A stretch of DNA of 64,000 nt, taken from contig NZ_QOKZ01000002.1 in NCBI RefSeq assembly GCF_003697785.1, forward strand, positions 434,001-498,000, read 5' to 3'. Origin of the DNA: Paracoccus alkanivorans. GTDB lineage: Bacteria > Pseudomonadota > Alphaproteobacteria > Rhodobacterales > Rhodobacteraceae. Every line of letters begins with the position of its first letter. Position 1 is the stretch's first letter. The notes under the pieces were generated by a model. It did not search any database. It was not told the DNA's origin and was given only the letters and a program-made list of their open reading frames with translations. Shown here one piece after another: positions 8,815 through 21,052 of the stretch. A program made the translations under genes and the position numbers.

Positions 8815-8880
8815 TGTTCCTTCTTCTTCATGCAAATATCCCCGGGGGGGTGCGGGGGGCAGGCAGCCCCCCGCATCGGT
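8815..8880 (+). repeat. Partial copy of dispersed repeat family B
   Basis: Core TTCTTCTTCATGCAAATATC followed by a G/C-rich hairpin (GCGGGGGGC...GCCCCCCGC). The same core appears in the longer elements near 30.7, 43.7 and 56.7 kb and in a short form at 39.8 kb. It lies between the symporter stop and the nucleotidyltransferase start; whether it lets transcription through is unknown. Confidence 0.6.
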
Positions 8881-8886
8881 TTCACG

Positions 8887-10617
8887 TCAGTGTGCCTGCG
8901 CCGCACCGGCGCCTTTCGGCACCCGGATCGACTCGACCAGATCCTGCACCTCTTCCGGCGGCTCCTGCGTCGCGTTCGACACGACATAGGCGACGACGAA
9001 GTTGATCATCGCGCCGACAGCTCCGAAACTGGTCGACTTGATCGACAACAGCAGGGGATCATCATCGGTGAAGCTGTTCGTGCCGGGGATGAAGAACCAC
9101 CCCTTGTGCAGGAAGATATAGATCACCGTGACCAGCAGACCCGCCAGCATCCCCGCGATGGCACCCTGGGAGTTCATCCGCTTGGAGAAGATCCCCATCA
9201 GGATCGCCGGGAACAGCGAGGCCGCCGCGATCCCGAAGGCCAGTGCCACGGTCTGCGCGGCAAAGCCCGGCGGGTTCAGCCCCAGCCATGTCGCCGCCAG
9301 AATGGCCACCAGCATCGAGATCCGTGCCGCCATCAACTCGCCTTTCTCGCTGATATCGGGATTGATCATCGATTTGATCAGGTCATGCGACACGGCCGAG
9401 GAAATCGCCATCAGCAACCCTGCCGCAGTCGACAGCGCCGCCGCAAGACCGCCGGCGACCACAAGCGCGATCACCCAGCTCGGCAGCCCCGCGATCTCGG
9501 GATTGGCCAGAACCATGATGTCCTGATCGACCTTGACCGCCTCGTTCTTTTCCTCATCGGCCCAGTATTCGATCCGGCCGTCGCCGTTCTTGTCCTCGAA
9601 GGCCAGCAGCCCGGTGCGTTCCCAGTTCTGGACCCAGTTCGGCATCTCCTCGATGGCGATCGCGTCCTGCTGCGGACCATTGGGCCACATGGTATCGACG
9701 AAATTCAGCCGCGCCATGGCGCCCACCGCCGGAGCGGTCAGGTACAGCAGCGCGATGAACACCAGCGCCCAGCCCGCCGAGGTCCGTGCATCGGCCACGC
9801 GCGGCACGGTGAAGAAGCGCACGATCACATGCGGCAGACCGGCCGTGCCGATCATCAGCGACAGGGTGAACAGAAAGATGTTCAGCGTCGTATCGGTCTG
9901 CGCCGTATAGCTGGCAAAGCCGAGATCCTGGATCACAGTGTCCAGCTTCTCCAGCAGCGGCACACCCTCGGCGGCGGTATTGCTGAACAGGCCAAGCGCC
10001 GGGATGGGATTCCCGGTGATGGTCAGCGAGATGAAGATCGCCGGAATGGTATAGGCGATGATCAGCACCACATATTGCGCGACCTGCGTATAGGTGATGC
10101 CCTTCATTCCCCCCAGCACCGCGTAGACCGCAACGATCAGCGCGCCCGTCCACAGGCCCATTTCGTAGGACATGTTCAGAAAGCCCGAGAAGGCCACGCC
10201 GACGCCCTTCATCTGCCCGATAACATAGGTGACCGAGGCGATGATCAGGCAGATGACCGCTATCAGGCGGGCAGTCTGGCTGTAAAAACGGTCGCCGATG
10301 AATTCCGGCACGGTGAATTTGCCGAATTTGCGCAGGTAGGGCGCCAGCAGCATCGCCAGCAGCACATAGCCGCCCGTCCAGCCCATCAGATAGGCCGAGG
10401 TGTCATAGCCGCCAAAGGCGATGATCCCCGCCATCGAGATGAAGGACGCCGCCGACATCCAGTCGGCCCCGGTCGCCATGCCGTTCAGAACCGGATGGAC
10501 GCCACGACCCGCAGCATAGAACTCGCTGGTCGAACCGGCACGCGCCCAGATGGCGATACCGACATAGAGCGCGAAGGTAAGCCCCACGACGATCAGGTTG
10601 AGGGTGAACTGTTCCAT
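8887..10617 (-). CDS. Sodium:solute symporter (SSS family), probable acetate/monocarboxylate importer, large subunit
   Basis: 576 aa with about 13 hydrophobic segments and the SSS hallmark near the N-terminus (FYAAGRGVHPVLNGMATGADWMSAASF). A hydrophilic insert (about 310-365, rich in E/D/K) interrupts the membrane core, as in VC_2705-type symporters. It is predicted to import a short-chain carboxylate with Na+. It is preceded by a DUF4212 small subunit (3-bp gap), follows acs on the same strand, and has a GGAG ribosome site before ATG 10617. Context makes acetate the likeliest substrate; propionate or pyruvate are alternatives. Confidence 0.9.
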   Translation of the reverse strand: MEQFTLNLIVVGLTFALYVGIAIWARAGSTSEFYAAGRGVHPVLNGMATGADWMSAASFISMAGIIAFGGYDTSAYLMGWTGGYVLLAMLLAPYLRKFGKFTVPEFIGDRFYSQTARLIAVICLIIASVTYVIGQMKGVGVAFSGFLNMSYEMGLWTGALIVAVYAVLGGMKGITYTQVAQYVVLIIAYTIPAIFISLTITGNPIPALGLFSNTAAEGVPLLEKLDTVIQDLGFASYTAQTDTTLNIFLFTLSLMIGTAGLPHVIVRFFTVPRVADARTSAGWALVFIALLYLTAPAVGAMARLNFVDTMWPNGPQQDAIAIEEMPNWVQNWERTGLLAFEDKNGDGRIEYWADEEKNEAVKVDQDIMVLANPEIAGLPSWVIALVVAGGLAAALSTAAGLLMAISSAVSHDLIKSMINPDISEKGELMAARISMLVAILAATWLGLNPPGFAAQTVALAFGIAAASLFPAILMGIFSKRMNSQGAIAGMLAGLLVTVIYIFLHKGWFFIPGTNSFTDDDPLLLSIKSTSFGAVGAMINFVVAYVVSNATQEPPEEVQDLVESIRVPKGAGAAQAH

Positions 10618-10620
10618 AAT

Positions 10621-10878
10621 TTACTCCTCCACCCCATGCTCGCGGTCCAGCCGGTTCATCCGCCAGGCATAGGCAAAGATCAGGATCACGAAGGTGATGA
10701 TCGAGCCCTGCTGCGCGAACCAGAAGCCAAGATCGGTTCCGCCGATCTTGATGCCGGACAGCAACGGGCGGAACAGGATGGCGCAGCCATAGGACACAAA
10801 GGCCCATATGGCGATGCATATCCAGATCGTGCGGATATTCGCACGCCAGTATGCGTTTGATGATTGTCTGTCACTCAT
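10621..10878 (-). CDS. DUF4212 protein, symporter small subunit
   Basis: 85 aa with two membrane segments (about 16-38 and 48-70) and the family motif YWRANIRTIW near the start; ends NRLDREHGVEE. DUF4212 proteins occur next to VC_2705-type SSS symporters and are thought to be their small subunits in the inner membrane. It sits 3 bp before the symporter gene and 106 bp after acs. Start ATG 10878 has a GGAGGACC leader. Confidence 0.9.
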   Translation of the reverse strand: MSDRQSSNAYWRANIRTIWICIAIWAFVSYGCAILFRPLLSGIKIGGTDLGFWFAQQGSIITFVILIFAYAWRMNRLDREHGVEE

Positions 10879-10984
10879 GTCCTTCGGTCCTCCCCAGTTC
10901 AGACATGTCCCTCTTTTCCGCCCTTTGGTGATCGGCGCCCCGGTTACCCGGCGGAGAGGCCGGGGCGCGATGGCGGGGCCGGTG

Positions 10985-12940
<1,956 letters not shown>

Positions 12941-13019
12941 GAGTTCCCCTCCTCGCAGCCGTAACAACACCCGCGCAATGCCGGAAACCTCCATCCGAGC
13001 AAGATCGATCGGCAATGCA

Positions 13020-13130
13020 CACTATGTTAACAGGAAGCTATACATCATGTTAAGTCGTTTTTATATAAGAAAAATTATGTAAATTTATTGACACGAATAC
13101 AGTCGTTTTTGTAAATACTTCACAAACCCG
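13020..13130 (-). promoter_or_regulatory. AT-rich upstream region of acs with a repeated 10-mer
   Basis: In contrast to its GC-rich surroundings this stretch is strongly AT-rich. It contains AGTCGTTTTT twice on the plus strand (13053-13062 and 13101-13110), the copies starting 48 bp apart, flanking runs such as ATATAAG and AATTATGTAAATTTATTG. These could be sites for an activator controlling acs, which starts 80 bp away. A plus-strand TTGACA at 13088 is followed by no suitable gene. Regulatory role is inference. Confidence 0.4.
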
Positions 13131-13216
13131 TCAGCAATTGCCTCCGGACCGGCTCACCGCCATGTTCCGTGTTCAGACAGTCCCGGGATCACCTGAGGAT
13201 CAGGCCGCCTCCCGCC

Positions 13217-13978
13217 TTATCCCCGCGCATCCGCAAGCGCGGAGGCCATGGCCTGAGCAAAGATCCCCGTATCGGTCGATAGCGAGGCGAAATCAAAGCC
13301 GCGCCGGTGCATCTGCCGGATCATCTCGCCCGAGCCGCAATGGATGCCCGCCAGCAGCCCCGCTTCGCGGGCCGAGGCCAGGATGGCGTCGATGGCCTCC
13401 TGCACCTCGGATGCCTCGGGGTTCAGCGTCGCGGCATGCCCCAGTGACAGGCCCAGATCCGCCGGGCCGATATAGACCCCCGACAACCCCTCGACCGCCA
13501 TGATCGCCTCGCGATTGGCCAGCGCCTCGGCGGTTTCGATCATCGCAAAGACCTGCACCAGCTCCCCTGACCGCGCGACGTAATCGGACCACAGCGCCCC
13601 TGCCCGCACCGGCCCGTAGCTGCGCGCGCCAAGCGGTGCATAGCGCGTGGCGGCAACAAGGCGCCGGGCATCCTCGGCATTGTTGATCATCGGGCAGATG
13701 ATGCCGCTCGCCCCCGCATCTAGGCATTTCATCGCGATGCCGGGCTCGTTCCATGGCAGCCGGACGAATTTGGGCGCGGTGCTGGCCGACATCGCCTGCA
13801 GCATGGTCAACATCACCTGGTAATCGATCATCCCGTGCTGCATGTCGATGGTCAGCATGTCGAACCCCGCCCGCGCGACGATCTCCGCCGTCGCCGCCGA
13901 TGGCAGGCCGCACCAGCCATTCACCGCCTTGCCCCCGGTTGAAAAATGGCTGTGGAAATTCTCTGCCGTCAGTGTCAT
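13217..13978 (-). CDS. HpcH/HpaI-family class II aldolase
   Basis: 253 aa TIM-barrel aldolase of the 4-hydroxy-2-oxoheptanedioate / 2-keto-3-deoxy-rhamnonate type. Motifs: FDMLTIDMQHG (base His), VRLPWNEP, CLDAGASGIICPMINN, and a metal-binding IETAEAL...GVYIGPADLGLSLG, where Glu and Asp bind the divalent metal. It splits 2-keto-3-deoxy acids into pyruvate or oxaloacetate plus an aldehyde; exact substrate cannot be read. It stands alone, divergent from adenine deaminase, with a good GGGGAGGG leader before ATG 13978. Confidence 0.9.
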   Translation of the reverse strand: MTLTAENFHSHFSTGGKAVNGWCGLPSAATAEIVARAGFDMLTIDMQHGMIDYQVMLTMLQAMSASTAPKFVRLPWNEPGIAMKCLDAGASGIICPMINNAEDARRLVAATRYAPLGARSYGPVRAGALWSDYVARSGELVQVFAMIETAEALANREAIMAVEGLSGVYIGPADLGLSLGHAATLNPEASEVQEAIDAILASAREAGLLAGIHCGSGEMIRQMHRRGFDFASLSTDTGIFAQAMASALADARG

Positions 13979-14097
13979 GGCGCGCCCTCCCCTCGCTGCT
14001 GGCCGCAGGCAAGCATGCGTTCATGGTGAAGGCAAGCGGATCTGGACGGCTGCTCGGGGATGAGGTTCTGTAAGGAATGGCAATAAAGGAGGCCCGC

Positions 14098-15795
14098 ATG
14101 GACGATCTGGAACGGCGCATCGCGCAGGCCCGTGGGGATCAGCCCGCCGACCTGGTCCTGCGCGGGGGGCGCGTATTCGATCTTGTCACCGGGGCGACGA
14201 TACCGGGCGACGTGGCGATCTGCGGCGACCGCATCGCGGGAATCGGCGCGGATTACGAGGGCCACGAGGTGATCGACGCGACCGGCCTGACGCTGGTGCC
14301 GGGCTTTATCGACACCCATCTGCATGTCGAAAGCAGCCTTGTCACGCCCTTCGAATTCGACCGCTGCGTGACGCCACGCGGCATCACCACCGCCATCTGC
14401 GACCCGCATGAGATCGCCAATGTCATCGGGCTGGACGGGATCCGCTATTTCCAGCAGGCAGCCGAACATCTGCTGCTGGACCTGCGGGTGCAACTGTCCT
14501 CCTGCGTGCCCTCGACCGATATGGAGACGGCGGGCGCCCGGATCGAGGCCGATGACCTGCGCGAGGTCATGAACCATCCTTCCGGCATCGGGCTGGCCGA
14601 ATTCATGAACTATCCCGGCGTGATCCATCGCGACCCTTTGGCCATGGCCAAGCTGCGCCTGTTCGAGGGCGGCCATATCGACGGGCATTGCCCGCAACTT
14701 TCGGGCCGCGACCTGAACGCCTATATCGCCGCCGGTATCCGCACCGAGCACGAGGCGACAACCGCCGAAGAGGCATTGGAAAAACTGCGCAAGGGCATGC
14801 GGGTGCTGATCCGCGAGGGCTCGGTGTCCAAGGACCTGGACGCGCTGCAGCCGATCCTGACCGAGGCGGCCAGCGCCTATATCTGCCTGTGCACCGACGA
14901 CCGCAATCCGCTGGATATCGGCGAGCATGGCCATCTCGACTACATGATCCGGCGGCTGATAAAACTGGGCACGACGCCGCTGGCCGCCTATCGCGCCGCC
15001 TCGCTTTCGGCGGCAGAGGCCTTCGGGCTGAAGGATCGCGGGCTGATCGCGCCGGGCTTGCGGGCCGATATCGTGGCGGTGGGCTCACTCGAGGCATGCG
15101 ATGCGCAACTGGTGCTTTGCGGCGGCCGGATGGTGGATGACGGCGCCTTCGCGGCGCGCGGGTTCGTTCCGCCGGTCGGGCGGGCCTCGGTCAAGGCTCC
15201 GCCGGTTCGGGCCGAGGATTTCCGCTGCAGCGGCAACAGGGCCAAGACCGATGTGATCGGGATCATGGAAGGCAAGATCATCACCGAACATCTGCGCGAA
15301 GAGATCACCCCGCAGGATGGCGACAAGCGCCCCGATCCGGCGCGTGACCTGATGCGCATCGCGGTGATCGAGCGCCACGGCAGGAACGGCAATATCGCCA
15401 CCGGCTTCGTGCGCGGGTTCGGCATCGCGCACGGCGCCATCGCCTCGACCGTCTGCCACGACCACCACAATATCGCCGTGGTGGGCGCGGATTACGATGA
15501 CATGGCGCTGGCCGCGAACCGGCTGTCGGATATCGAGGGCGGTTTCGTCGTGGCCGACAAGGGGCGCATCCTGGCCGAGCTTGCCCTGCCCATCGCCGGG
15601 CTGATGAGCCTCGATCCCTTCGAGGCGGTCCGCGACCGGCTGGTCGATCTGCGCGAGGCGGCCCGCGGCCTTGGCGTTACGCTGGAAGAACCGTTCCTGC
15701 AGCTCGCCTTCCTCGCCCTGCCGGTGATCCCGGCGCTGAAGATCACCGATCGCGGCATGGTGGATGTCGAGAGGTTCGAGATCATCGCGGGGTGA
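14098..15795 (+). CDS. ade: Adenine deaminase
   Basis: 565 aa amidohydrolase that converts adenine to hypoxanthine and ammonia in purine salvage. Metal-binding [13 protein letters not shown], the second block [20 protein letters not shown], the Asp region CTDDRN and the C-terminal domain with DHHNIAVVG match the Ade family. Start chosen at ATG 14098 because AAAGGAGG sits 6-8 nt upstream; the frame also offers a Met at 14077 without a leader. Divergent from the HpcH-type aldolase 120 bp away. No purine riboswitch fold was apparent upstream. Confidence 0.95.
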   Translation: MDDLERRIAQARGDQPADLVLRGGRVFDLVTGATIPGDVAICGDRIAGIGADYEGHEVIDATGLTLVPGFIDTHLHVESSLVTPFEFDRCVTPRGITTAICDPHEIANVIGLDGIRYFQQAAEHLLLDLRVQLSSCVPSTDMETAGARIEADDLREVMNHPSGIGLAEFMNYPGVIHRDPLAMAKLRLFEGGHIDGHCPQLSGRDLNAYIAAGIRTEHEATTAEEALEKLRKGMRVLIREGSVSKDLDALQPILTEAASAYICLCTDDRNPLDIGEHGHLDYMIRRLIKLGTTPLAAYRAASLSAAEAFGLKDRGLIAPGLRADIVAVGSLEACDAQLVLCGGRMVDDGAFAARGFVPPVGRASVKAPPVRAEDFRCSGNRAKTDVIGIMEGKIITEHLREEITPQDGDKRPDPARDLMRIAVIERHGRNGNIATGFVRGFGIAHGAIASTVCHDHHNIAVVGADYDDMALAANRLSDIEGGFVVADKGRILAELALPIAGLMSLDPFEAVRDRLVDLREAARGLGVTLEEPFLQLAFLALPVIPALKITDRGMVDVERFEIIAG

Positions 15796-16071
15796 TCTGT
15801 TGCCCGGGGCTTTGCCCGTCGCCGACTGGTCGCTCGGACCTGCGGCGCGACCCGTCGGCCAATAGGTATTTGGACAAAGAAGAAGCGGTCTGAAAATCCG
15901 GGTGGTTCTTCACGGATTCGGAGGAGTGCGTGCGCAAGCTGTGTACGCCCTGTGTACAGGCCGTGTAAGCGAGCTGCACAGGTTGTGCAGCCGGGTTCCC
16001 AGCATTTGCTGATCAAACTGGTTACGCCGTTGCAATTGTCACCATTGCAACGCGCACCCCTGCTGCCGCAA
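15796..16071. other. Convergent intergenic region with a perfect inverted repeat
   Basis: 276 bp between two convergent stops. Contains an 8-bp inverted repeat GTTGCAAT / ATTGCAAC (16029-16036, 16044-16051; 7-nt spacer), three phased TGTGTA-like motifs at about 15938-15965, and a reverse-oriented fragment resembling the repeat B core (about 15850-15885). No gene is visible. The inverted repeat lacks a T run, so it is a poor intrinsic terminator. Confidence 0.4.
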
Positions 16072-17544
16072 TCAATCGTGCCGGATCACCATGGTCCGAG
16101 TGGCGGCGAATTCGTAAAGCGCATCGAAGCCCTTTTCCCGGCCATGCCCAGATTTCTTCATGCCGCCGAAGGGCAACTCGATGCCACCGCCCGCACCATA
16201 GGCGTTGACGAAGACCTGCCCGACCATGATCTGCCGCGCCACGCGGATCGCCCGGCTGCCATCGCGCGACCAGACCCCCGCGACCAGCCCGTAATCCGTG
16301 TCATTGGCCAGCGCCACGGCATCGGCCTCATCCCTGAATGTCATCAGCGACAGAACCGGGCCAAAGACCTCTTGCCGGGCCAGCATGTGATCACGGGGAA
16401 CCGGGCCATAGGCGCGCGGAGCGATGAAATTGCCGCCACCCGAAACATTCGCGTCCAGCTTCCCCTCGGCAATCAGGGGGATGCCGTCCGCATCGGCCTG
16501 CTCGCAGAAACGCCGCACGCGGGCCAGCTGCCGCGGATTGATCAGCGGGCCGAGATCGCGGTCATCCTCCGGTGCCCCCGCAGTCAGCGCCGGGAATTCG
16601 GCCCGCAGGCGCTCGGTCACCACGTCAACGATGCTTTCCTCGACCAGCAGCCGCGCCCCGGCGGAACAGGTCTGCCCGGCATTCTGGGTGATCGCCTTCA
16701 GGATTACCGGCATGGCGCGGTCCAGATCGGCATCGGCAAAGACAATCTGCGGCGATTTGCCGCCCAGCTCCAGCGTGCAGCCGATATGATGCGCCGCCGC
16801 CGATGTCTGGACCGCCGCACCGACCTCGGGACTGCCGGTGAAGCTGATGAAATCGATGCCGCGATGTGCCGACAGCGCCGCCCCGGCCTCTTCCCCGCGC
16901 CCCGGCACCACATTGAGCGCCCCCGGCGGCAGCCCGGCATCGCGCAGCAATTCCGCCAGCCGCAAGGGCGTCAGGCAGGCATCCTCGGCGGGCTTCAGCA
17001 CACAGGCATTGCCCATGGCGAGGGATGCGGCGATGGTGCGCCCGAACATCTGCGCGGGGTAGTTCCACGGGATGATATGACCGGTCACGCCAAAGGGCAC
17101 ATATTCGGTCGTCACGAAATGCCCCGGCAGAAAGGGGATCATGTCACCGTGAACCTTGTCCGCCGCACCGCCGTAAAATTCCAGGTAACGGGCAGCCGCC
17201 GTGATATCGGCACGGGCCTGTGTCATCGGCTTGCCGGTATCGCGGGCCTCCAGCGCCGACAATTCCTCGAAATTCTCAGGAATCAGCGCGGCGGCCCGGC
17301 CGAGAATTCGCCCGCGTTCGGTCGCGGTCAGCCCGCCCCATTCCCCGTCCCGGGCGCGCCGGGCCGCGGACACCGCGGCATCGATATCCACGGCATTACC
17401 CGCCGCGATCCGGGTGAAGGCCTCGCCCCTTGCCGGATCGATCACCTCCAGCGTGGCTCCACTCGCCGAGGGCCGCCACTGGTTATCGATGAAAACCCCG
17501 TCCGAAGCGGCGGCAATGGCACGAGGCCGGGTATGGGTATTCAT
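16072..17544 (-). CDS. NAD(P)+-dependent aldehyde dehydrogenase
   Basis: 490 aa ALDH superfamily enzyme, family length. General-base Glu in LELGGKSP, nucleophilic Cys in NAGQTCSAG, cofactor motif ISFTGSPEVG, and FGGMKKSGHGREKG near the C-terminus are all present. It oxidises an aldehyde to an acid; it resembles betaine-aldehyde / gamma-aminobutyraldehyde-type enzymes but the substrate cannot be assigned. GGAGGAG leader before ATG 17544. Single gene, upstream of cmk on the same strand with 57 bp between. Confidence 0.9.
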   Translation of the reverse strand: MNTHTRPRAIAAASDGVFIDNQWRPSASGATLEVIDPARGEAFTRIAAGNAVDIDAAVSAARRARDGEWGGLTATERGRILGRAAALIPENFEELSALEARDTGKPMTQARADITAAARYLEFYGGAADKVHGDMIPFLPGHFVTTEYVPFGVTGHIIPWNYPAQMFGRTIAASLAMGNACVLKPAEDACLTPLRLAELLRDAGLPPGALNVVPGRGEEAGAALSAHRGIDFISFTGSPEVGAAVQTSAAAHHIGCTLELGGKSPQIVFADADLDRAMPVILKAITQNAGQTCSAGARLLVEESIVDVVTERLRAEFPALTAGAPEDDRDLGPLINPRQLARVRRFCEQADADGIPLIAEGKLDANVSGGGNFIAPRAYGPVPRDHMLARQEVFGPVLSLMTFRDEADAVALANDTDYGLVAGVWSRDGSRAIRVARQIMVGQVFVNAYGAGGGIELPFGGMKKSGHGREKGFDALYEFAATRTMVIRHD

Positions 17545-17601
17545 GGCGGCTCCTCCTTGCGGAAGCCAGCCTCGCCTATTGGCGGGATCAGCGCAAGAGG
17601 T

Positions 17602-18186
17602 TCAGCCGCGCGCCCGCTCCACGATGGCAATGGCGGCCGCAACCGCCTCCTCGACGGAAATATGGCTGGTGTCGATGACCGTCGCGTCATCGGCAGGGCG
17701 CAGCGGCGCGGTGTCCCGTTCGCGGTCGCGGCGGTCGCGTTCTTGCAGCTGATCCAGCATCTCGGCCGGATCCGCTCCCAATTCCTCGGCCCGCCGCCGC
17801 GCCCGGACCTCGTTCGAGGCGATCACGAACAGCTTGACCGGTGCATCCGGGCAAATCACCGTGCCGATATCGCGCCCATCCAGAACCGAACCCGGTTCCT
17901 GTGCCGCGAAACGGCGCTGAAACTCGACCAGTGCGGAGCGCACTTCGGGGATGGCCGCGATCCGGCTGGCGGCCTGCCCGGCCTCCGCGCTTCTCAGGTC
18001 ATCGCGTTGCAGGTCATCGGGGGCAAGGCTGCGCGCGGCTTCTATCGGGTCGCCGCCTTTCGCGCCGGTCGCCCGATACAGCAATCCTGTGTCGAGATGA
18101 TGAAAACCGTAATGCGCGGCCAGGGCACGGGCAATAGTGCCCTTGCCCGATGCGGCGGGTCCGTCGATGGCAATGATGAAGGGCAT
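17602..18186 (-). CDS. cmk: Cytidylate kinase (CMP/dCMP kinase)
   Basis: 194 aa, slightly short for Cmk but with all elements: P-loop [16 protein letters not shown] at the N-terminus, [23 protein letters not shown] (CMP site) and [13 protein letters not shown]. Phosphorylates CMP and dCMP with ATP. Start ATG 18186 is the only Met placing the P-loop correctly; the open frame upstream crosses the tsf terminator. In many bacteria cmk precedes rpsA, but here it lies downstream of tsf. Confidence 0.93.
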   Translation of the reverse strand: MPFIIAIDGPAASGKGTIARALAAHYGFHHLDTGLLYRATGAKGGDPIEAARSLAPDDLQRDDLRSAEAGQAASRIAAIPEVRSALVEFQRRFAAQEPGSVLDGRDIGTVICPDAPVKLFVIASNEVRARRRAEELGADPAEMLDQLQERDRRDRERDTAPLRPADDATVIDTSHISVEEAVAAAIAIVERARG

Positions 18187-18269
18187 GCTTGGGAAACTGA
18201 TCAAAGGGGGGGTGAACCGGACTTGCCATATTTTGGGCATGCAGGTCCAGCGCAGGATGGGAACCAGGT

Positions 18270-18309
18270 AAAAAATGCGGCGCCAACTCCATGACGAGCG
18301 GCGCCGCAT
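18270..18309 (-). terminator. Intrinsic terminator of rpsB-tsf
   Basis: On the minus strand a 10-bp perfect stem ATGCGGCGCC / GGCGCCGCAT (18300-18309 and 18275-18284) with a 15-nt loop is followed by TTTTTTAC. It begins 24 bp after the tsf stop. Confidence 0.85.
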
Positions 18310-18333
18310 CCATTCGGGCCAGGAAAAAGAGGA

Positions 18334-19212
18334 TCAGTTGCCGCCCAGGGTCTTGGCGACCTCGGCCGCGAAATCCTCTTCCTTCTTGTCGATGCCTTCA
18401 CCCACGGCCACACGGGCAAAGCCGGTGATTTTCGCGCCGGCATCCTTCGCCGCCTGCTCCACTGTCAGGTCGGGATTGATGACGAATTTCTGGCCCAGCA
18501 GCGTGACCTCTTCGAAGAACTTGTTCATGCGGCCCACGATCATCTTCTCGATGACGGCTTCGGGCTTGCCTGATTCGCGGGCCTGATCGGTCAGCACCTG
18601 CTTTTCACGCTCGATCATCGCGGGATCGAGATCGTCCTGCCCAAGCGAGGCGGGCGAGGTCGCGGCGACATGCATGGCGATCTGGCGGCCGATCTCGTCA
18701 TCGCCGCCTTCCAGGCCGACCAGCACGCCGATCGTGCCCATGCCATCGGCAACCGAGTTATGCACATATGTCACGACTTTCGGAGCAGTCACAACGGTCA
18801 TCCGGCGCAGCGACATGTTCTCGCCGATCTTGGCGATGGCGTCGGTCAGAATCTCGGAGACGGGCTTGCCGTCGATCTGGGCATTCTTCAACGCCTCGAC
18901 ATCGTCCACGTCCAGCGCGGCACCGGCGATCTTGCGGACCATGTTCTGGAATTCTTCGTTCTTGGCCACGAAGTCGGTTTCCGAGTTCACCTCGACCGCG
19001 ACACCCTTGCCATCGCGCACGGCGACCGCGACCAGACCCTCGGCGGCGATGCGGCCCGATTTCTTGGCGGCCTTGGCCAGGCCCTTGGTGCGCAGCCAGT
19101 CGGATGCGGCCTGCATGTCGCCATCGGTCTCGGTCAGCGCCTTCTTGGCGTCCATCATCCCTGCGCCCGTCGTCTCGCGCAGCTCTTTCACCATCGCGGC
19201 TGTGATAGCCAT
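18334..19212 (-). CDS. tsf: Translation elongation factor Ts
   Basis: 292 aa nucleotide-exchange factor for EF-Tu. N-terminal UBA-like part with [18 protein letters not shown], then the core with [13 protein letters not shown] and the dimerisation region HVAATSP. Good GGAG leader 5' of ATG 19212. It follows rpsB with a 90-bp gap, the conserved bacterial rpsB-tsf operon, and is closed by a strong terminator. Confidence 0.97.
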   Translation of the reverse strand: MAITAAMVKELRETTGAGMMDAKKALTETDGDMQAASDWLRTKGLAKAAKKSGRIAAEGLVAVAVRDGKGVAVEVNSETDFVAKNEEFQNMVRKIAGAALDVDDVEALKNAQIDGKPVSEILTDAIAKIGENMSLRRMTVVTAPKVVTYVHNSVADGMGTIGVLVGLEGGDDEIGRQIAMHVAATSPASLGQDDLDPAMIEREKQVLTDQARESGKPEAVIEKMIVGRMNKFFEEVTLLGQKFVINPDLTVEQAAKDAGAKITGFARVAVGEGIDKKEEDFAAEVAKTLGGN

Positions 19213-19302
19213 GATCCGTCTCCTTTGTTCAACGCCTCAGGCGGGGCATATCCCCGCCTGACGACAATTCTGTAAACCTGCGGTAAATCCGCCCCGGCGG
19301 GG

Positions 19303-20100
19303 TCAGGCGTCGGTCGTGGCCTGCTCTTCGGCAGCGGCTTCGGCCTCGCCTTCCTCCAGAACCTCTTCCGGAGCCTCGGCCAGCGCGCCGACATCGACCC
19401 CGGCAGCGCCCATCTGCGCGGACATCCCGTCCAGGGCCGCACGGCTGGCCAGATCGCAGTAAAGCGCAATCGCCCGCGCCGCATCATCGTTACCCGGAAT
19501 GATGTAGTCAACGCCCTCGGGCGAGCAGTTGGTGTCAACGACGGCGACAACCGGGATCCCCAGCTTCTTCGCCTCGGCGATGGCGAGGTCTTCCTTGTTC
19601 ACGTCGATGACGAACAGCAGGTCCGGCAGGCCGCCCATATCGCGGATCCCGCCCAGGGATGCCTGCAGCTTGGCCTGCTCGCGTTCAAGGCCGAGGCGTT
19701 CCTTCTTGGTCATGCCCTCGGCACCGCCCGCCATGGTCTCGTCGATCGCCTTCAGGCGGCTGATCGACTGCGACACGGTTTTCCAGTTGGTCAGCGTGCC
19801 GCCCAGCCAGCGGTGATTCATGTAGAACTGCGCCGATTTCTCGGCCGCGTCGGCGATCGATTTCTGCGCCTGGCGCTTGGTGCCGACGAACAGCACCCGG
19901 CCGCCCTTGGCGACGGTGTCGCGGATGACCTGCAGCGCCGCGTCCAGCATCGGGACGGTCTGTGTCAGGTCGATGATGTGAATGCCGTTGCGGTCACCAT
20001 AGATGAACTCGCCCATGCGCGGATTCCAGCGCTGAGTCTGGTGGCCGTAGTGAACGCCAGCTTCCAAGAGCTGACGCAGCGAAAATTCGGGAAGCGCCAT
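19303..20100 (-). CDS. rpsB: 30S ribosomal protein S2
   Basis: 265 aa. [20 protein letters not shown] and the [20 protein letters not shown] block are diagnostic; the acidic tail rich in E/A ([19 protein letters not shown]) is the usual alphaproteobacterial extension. I prefer ATG 20100: the GGAAAGGAA leader leaves about 7 nt to it, but almost none to the alternative ATG two codons upstream (20106). Confidence 0.97.
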   Translation of the reverse strand: MALPEFSLRQLLEAGVHYGHQTQRWNPRMGEFIYGDRNGIHIIDLTQTVPMLDAALQVIRDTVAKGGRVLFVGTKRQAQKSIADAAEKSAQFYMNHRWLGGTLTNWKTVSQSISRLKAIDETMAGGAEGMTKKERLGLEREQAKLQASLGGIRDMGGLPDLLFVIDVNKEDLAIAEAKKLGIPVVAVVDTNCSPEGVDYIIPGNDDAARAIALYCDLASRAALDGMSAQMGAAGVDVGALAEAPEEVLEEGEAEAAAEEQATTDA

Positions 20101-20311
20101 GTCCATTTCCTTTCCGGTTTGCGCCTTGGCAGAGGTTTCGAGGCGGATGCCCCAACCGGTGGACCGTTCACGGATGTCTCCCGCAAGGGCCCTCCTCTGC
20201 CTGAGAAGTGTGGGGGAAATAGCTGCTCAGGGCGGGCTTGGCAAGGGGACAGGCAAAGAAAACCCCACCGCCGCATTGCGGGCGCGGCCCTTATCGCGCA
20301 TCATCCGGATC

Positions 20312-21007
20312 ATGCCAGTTCCCAAACAATCGCTCCCGTTGCAGATGACCTCGCATTTCCCGTTTGGCCGATCCTACGACTTCCATGAATTGCTGGCCGA
20401 CGGTATCGTCCACGGCATCGGTGTCGCCTTCGCGCTGATCGGGGCGACCGCATTGATTTTCTATGCGACGGCATGGGGCGGTGGCGGCGAACAGATCGCC
20501 GCCTGGATCTATGGCCTCGGACTGGTCCTCGCCCTCGGTATTTCCTTCACCTACAACATGCTGCCGCCGTCGCGTTTCAAATGGGTCATGCGCCGGCTGG
20601 ATCACTCCGCGATCTTCATACTGATTGCAGCAACTTACACGCCCTTCCTCCAATTGGGCATCGACAGGCCGGCGATCGCCGCGCTGCTGGTCTGCATCTG
20701 GCTGACCGCGATATCCGGAATCGTCCTGAAATGCGTCTTTCCGGGCCGGGGCGACCGGCTGGCCGTGCTGCTCTATCTCGCCATGGGATGGAGCGGGCTG
20801 ATCGCCATCGGGCCGATCTCGGGCTATCTGCCGGGGATCTCGATCTGGCTGGTCGTCATCGGCGGCCTGATCTATTCAGCCGGGGTAAGCTTTCACCTGT
20901 GGCAAAAGCTGCGCTTCCAGAACGCGATCTGGCACGGTTTCGTCGTTGCCGCGGCGGCGGTGCATTATTCAGCGGTCTTCCTGGCCCTGCATCTCGACGG
21001 CATGTGA
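20312..21007 (+). CDS. Hemolysin III / PAQR-family membrane protein
   Basis: 231 aa with seven hydrophobic segments. Family motifs: DGIVHGIGVAFALIG (first His), SFTYNMLPPSRFKWVMRRLDHSAIF (S and H of the conserved hydrolase-like site) and the C-terminal HGFVVAAAAVHYSAVF. HlyIII/YqfA/PAQR proteins are integral membrane proteins with a zinc-binding, ceramidase-like site; the bacterial role is unsettled and the hemolysin label is historical. Start could also be Met-12 (20345). Confidence 0.88.
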   Translation: MPVPKQSLPLQMTSHFPFGRSYDFHELLADGIVHGIGVAFALIGATALIFYATAWGGGGEQIAAWIYGLGLVLALGISFTYNMLPPSRFKWVMRRLDHSAIFILIAATYTPFLQLGIDRPAIAALLVCIWLTAISGIVLKCVFPGRGDRLAVLLYLAMGWSGLIAIGPISGYLPGISIWLVVIGGLIYSAGVSFHLWQKLRFQNAIWHGFVVAAAAVHYSAVFLALHLDGM

Positions 21008-21052
21008 CCCCGCACAACCGGCCACGCAACCGTTCTGCAGATGGCTTCACGG

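Noticed and set aside
13088..13117. TTGACA with an A/T-rich element 17 bp on, plus strand
   Set aside because: Looks like a sigma-70 promoter but leads only into the convergent 3' end of the aldolase gene; probably chance in AT-rich DNA.
15845..15890. Reverse-oriented fragment like the repeat B core (TTCTTCTTTGTCCAAATACC on the minus strand)
   Set aside because: Only about 20 bp are similar and no hairpin or ends follow; too short to call a copy.
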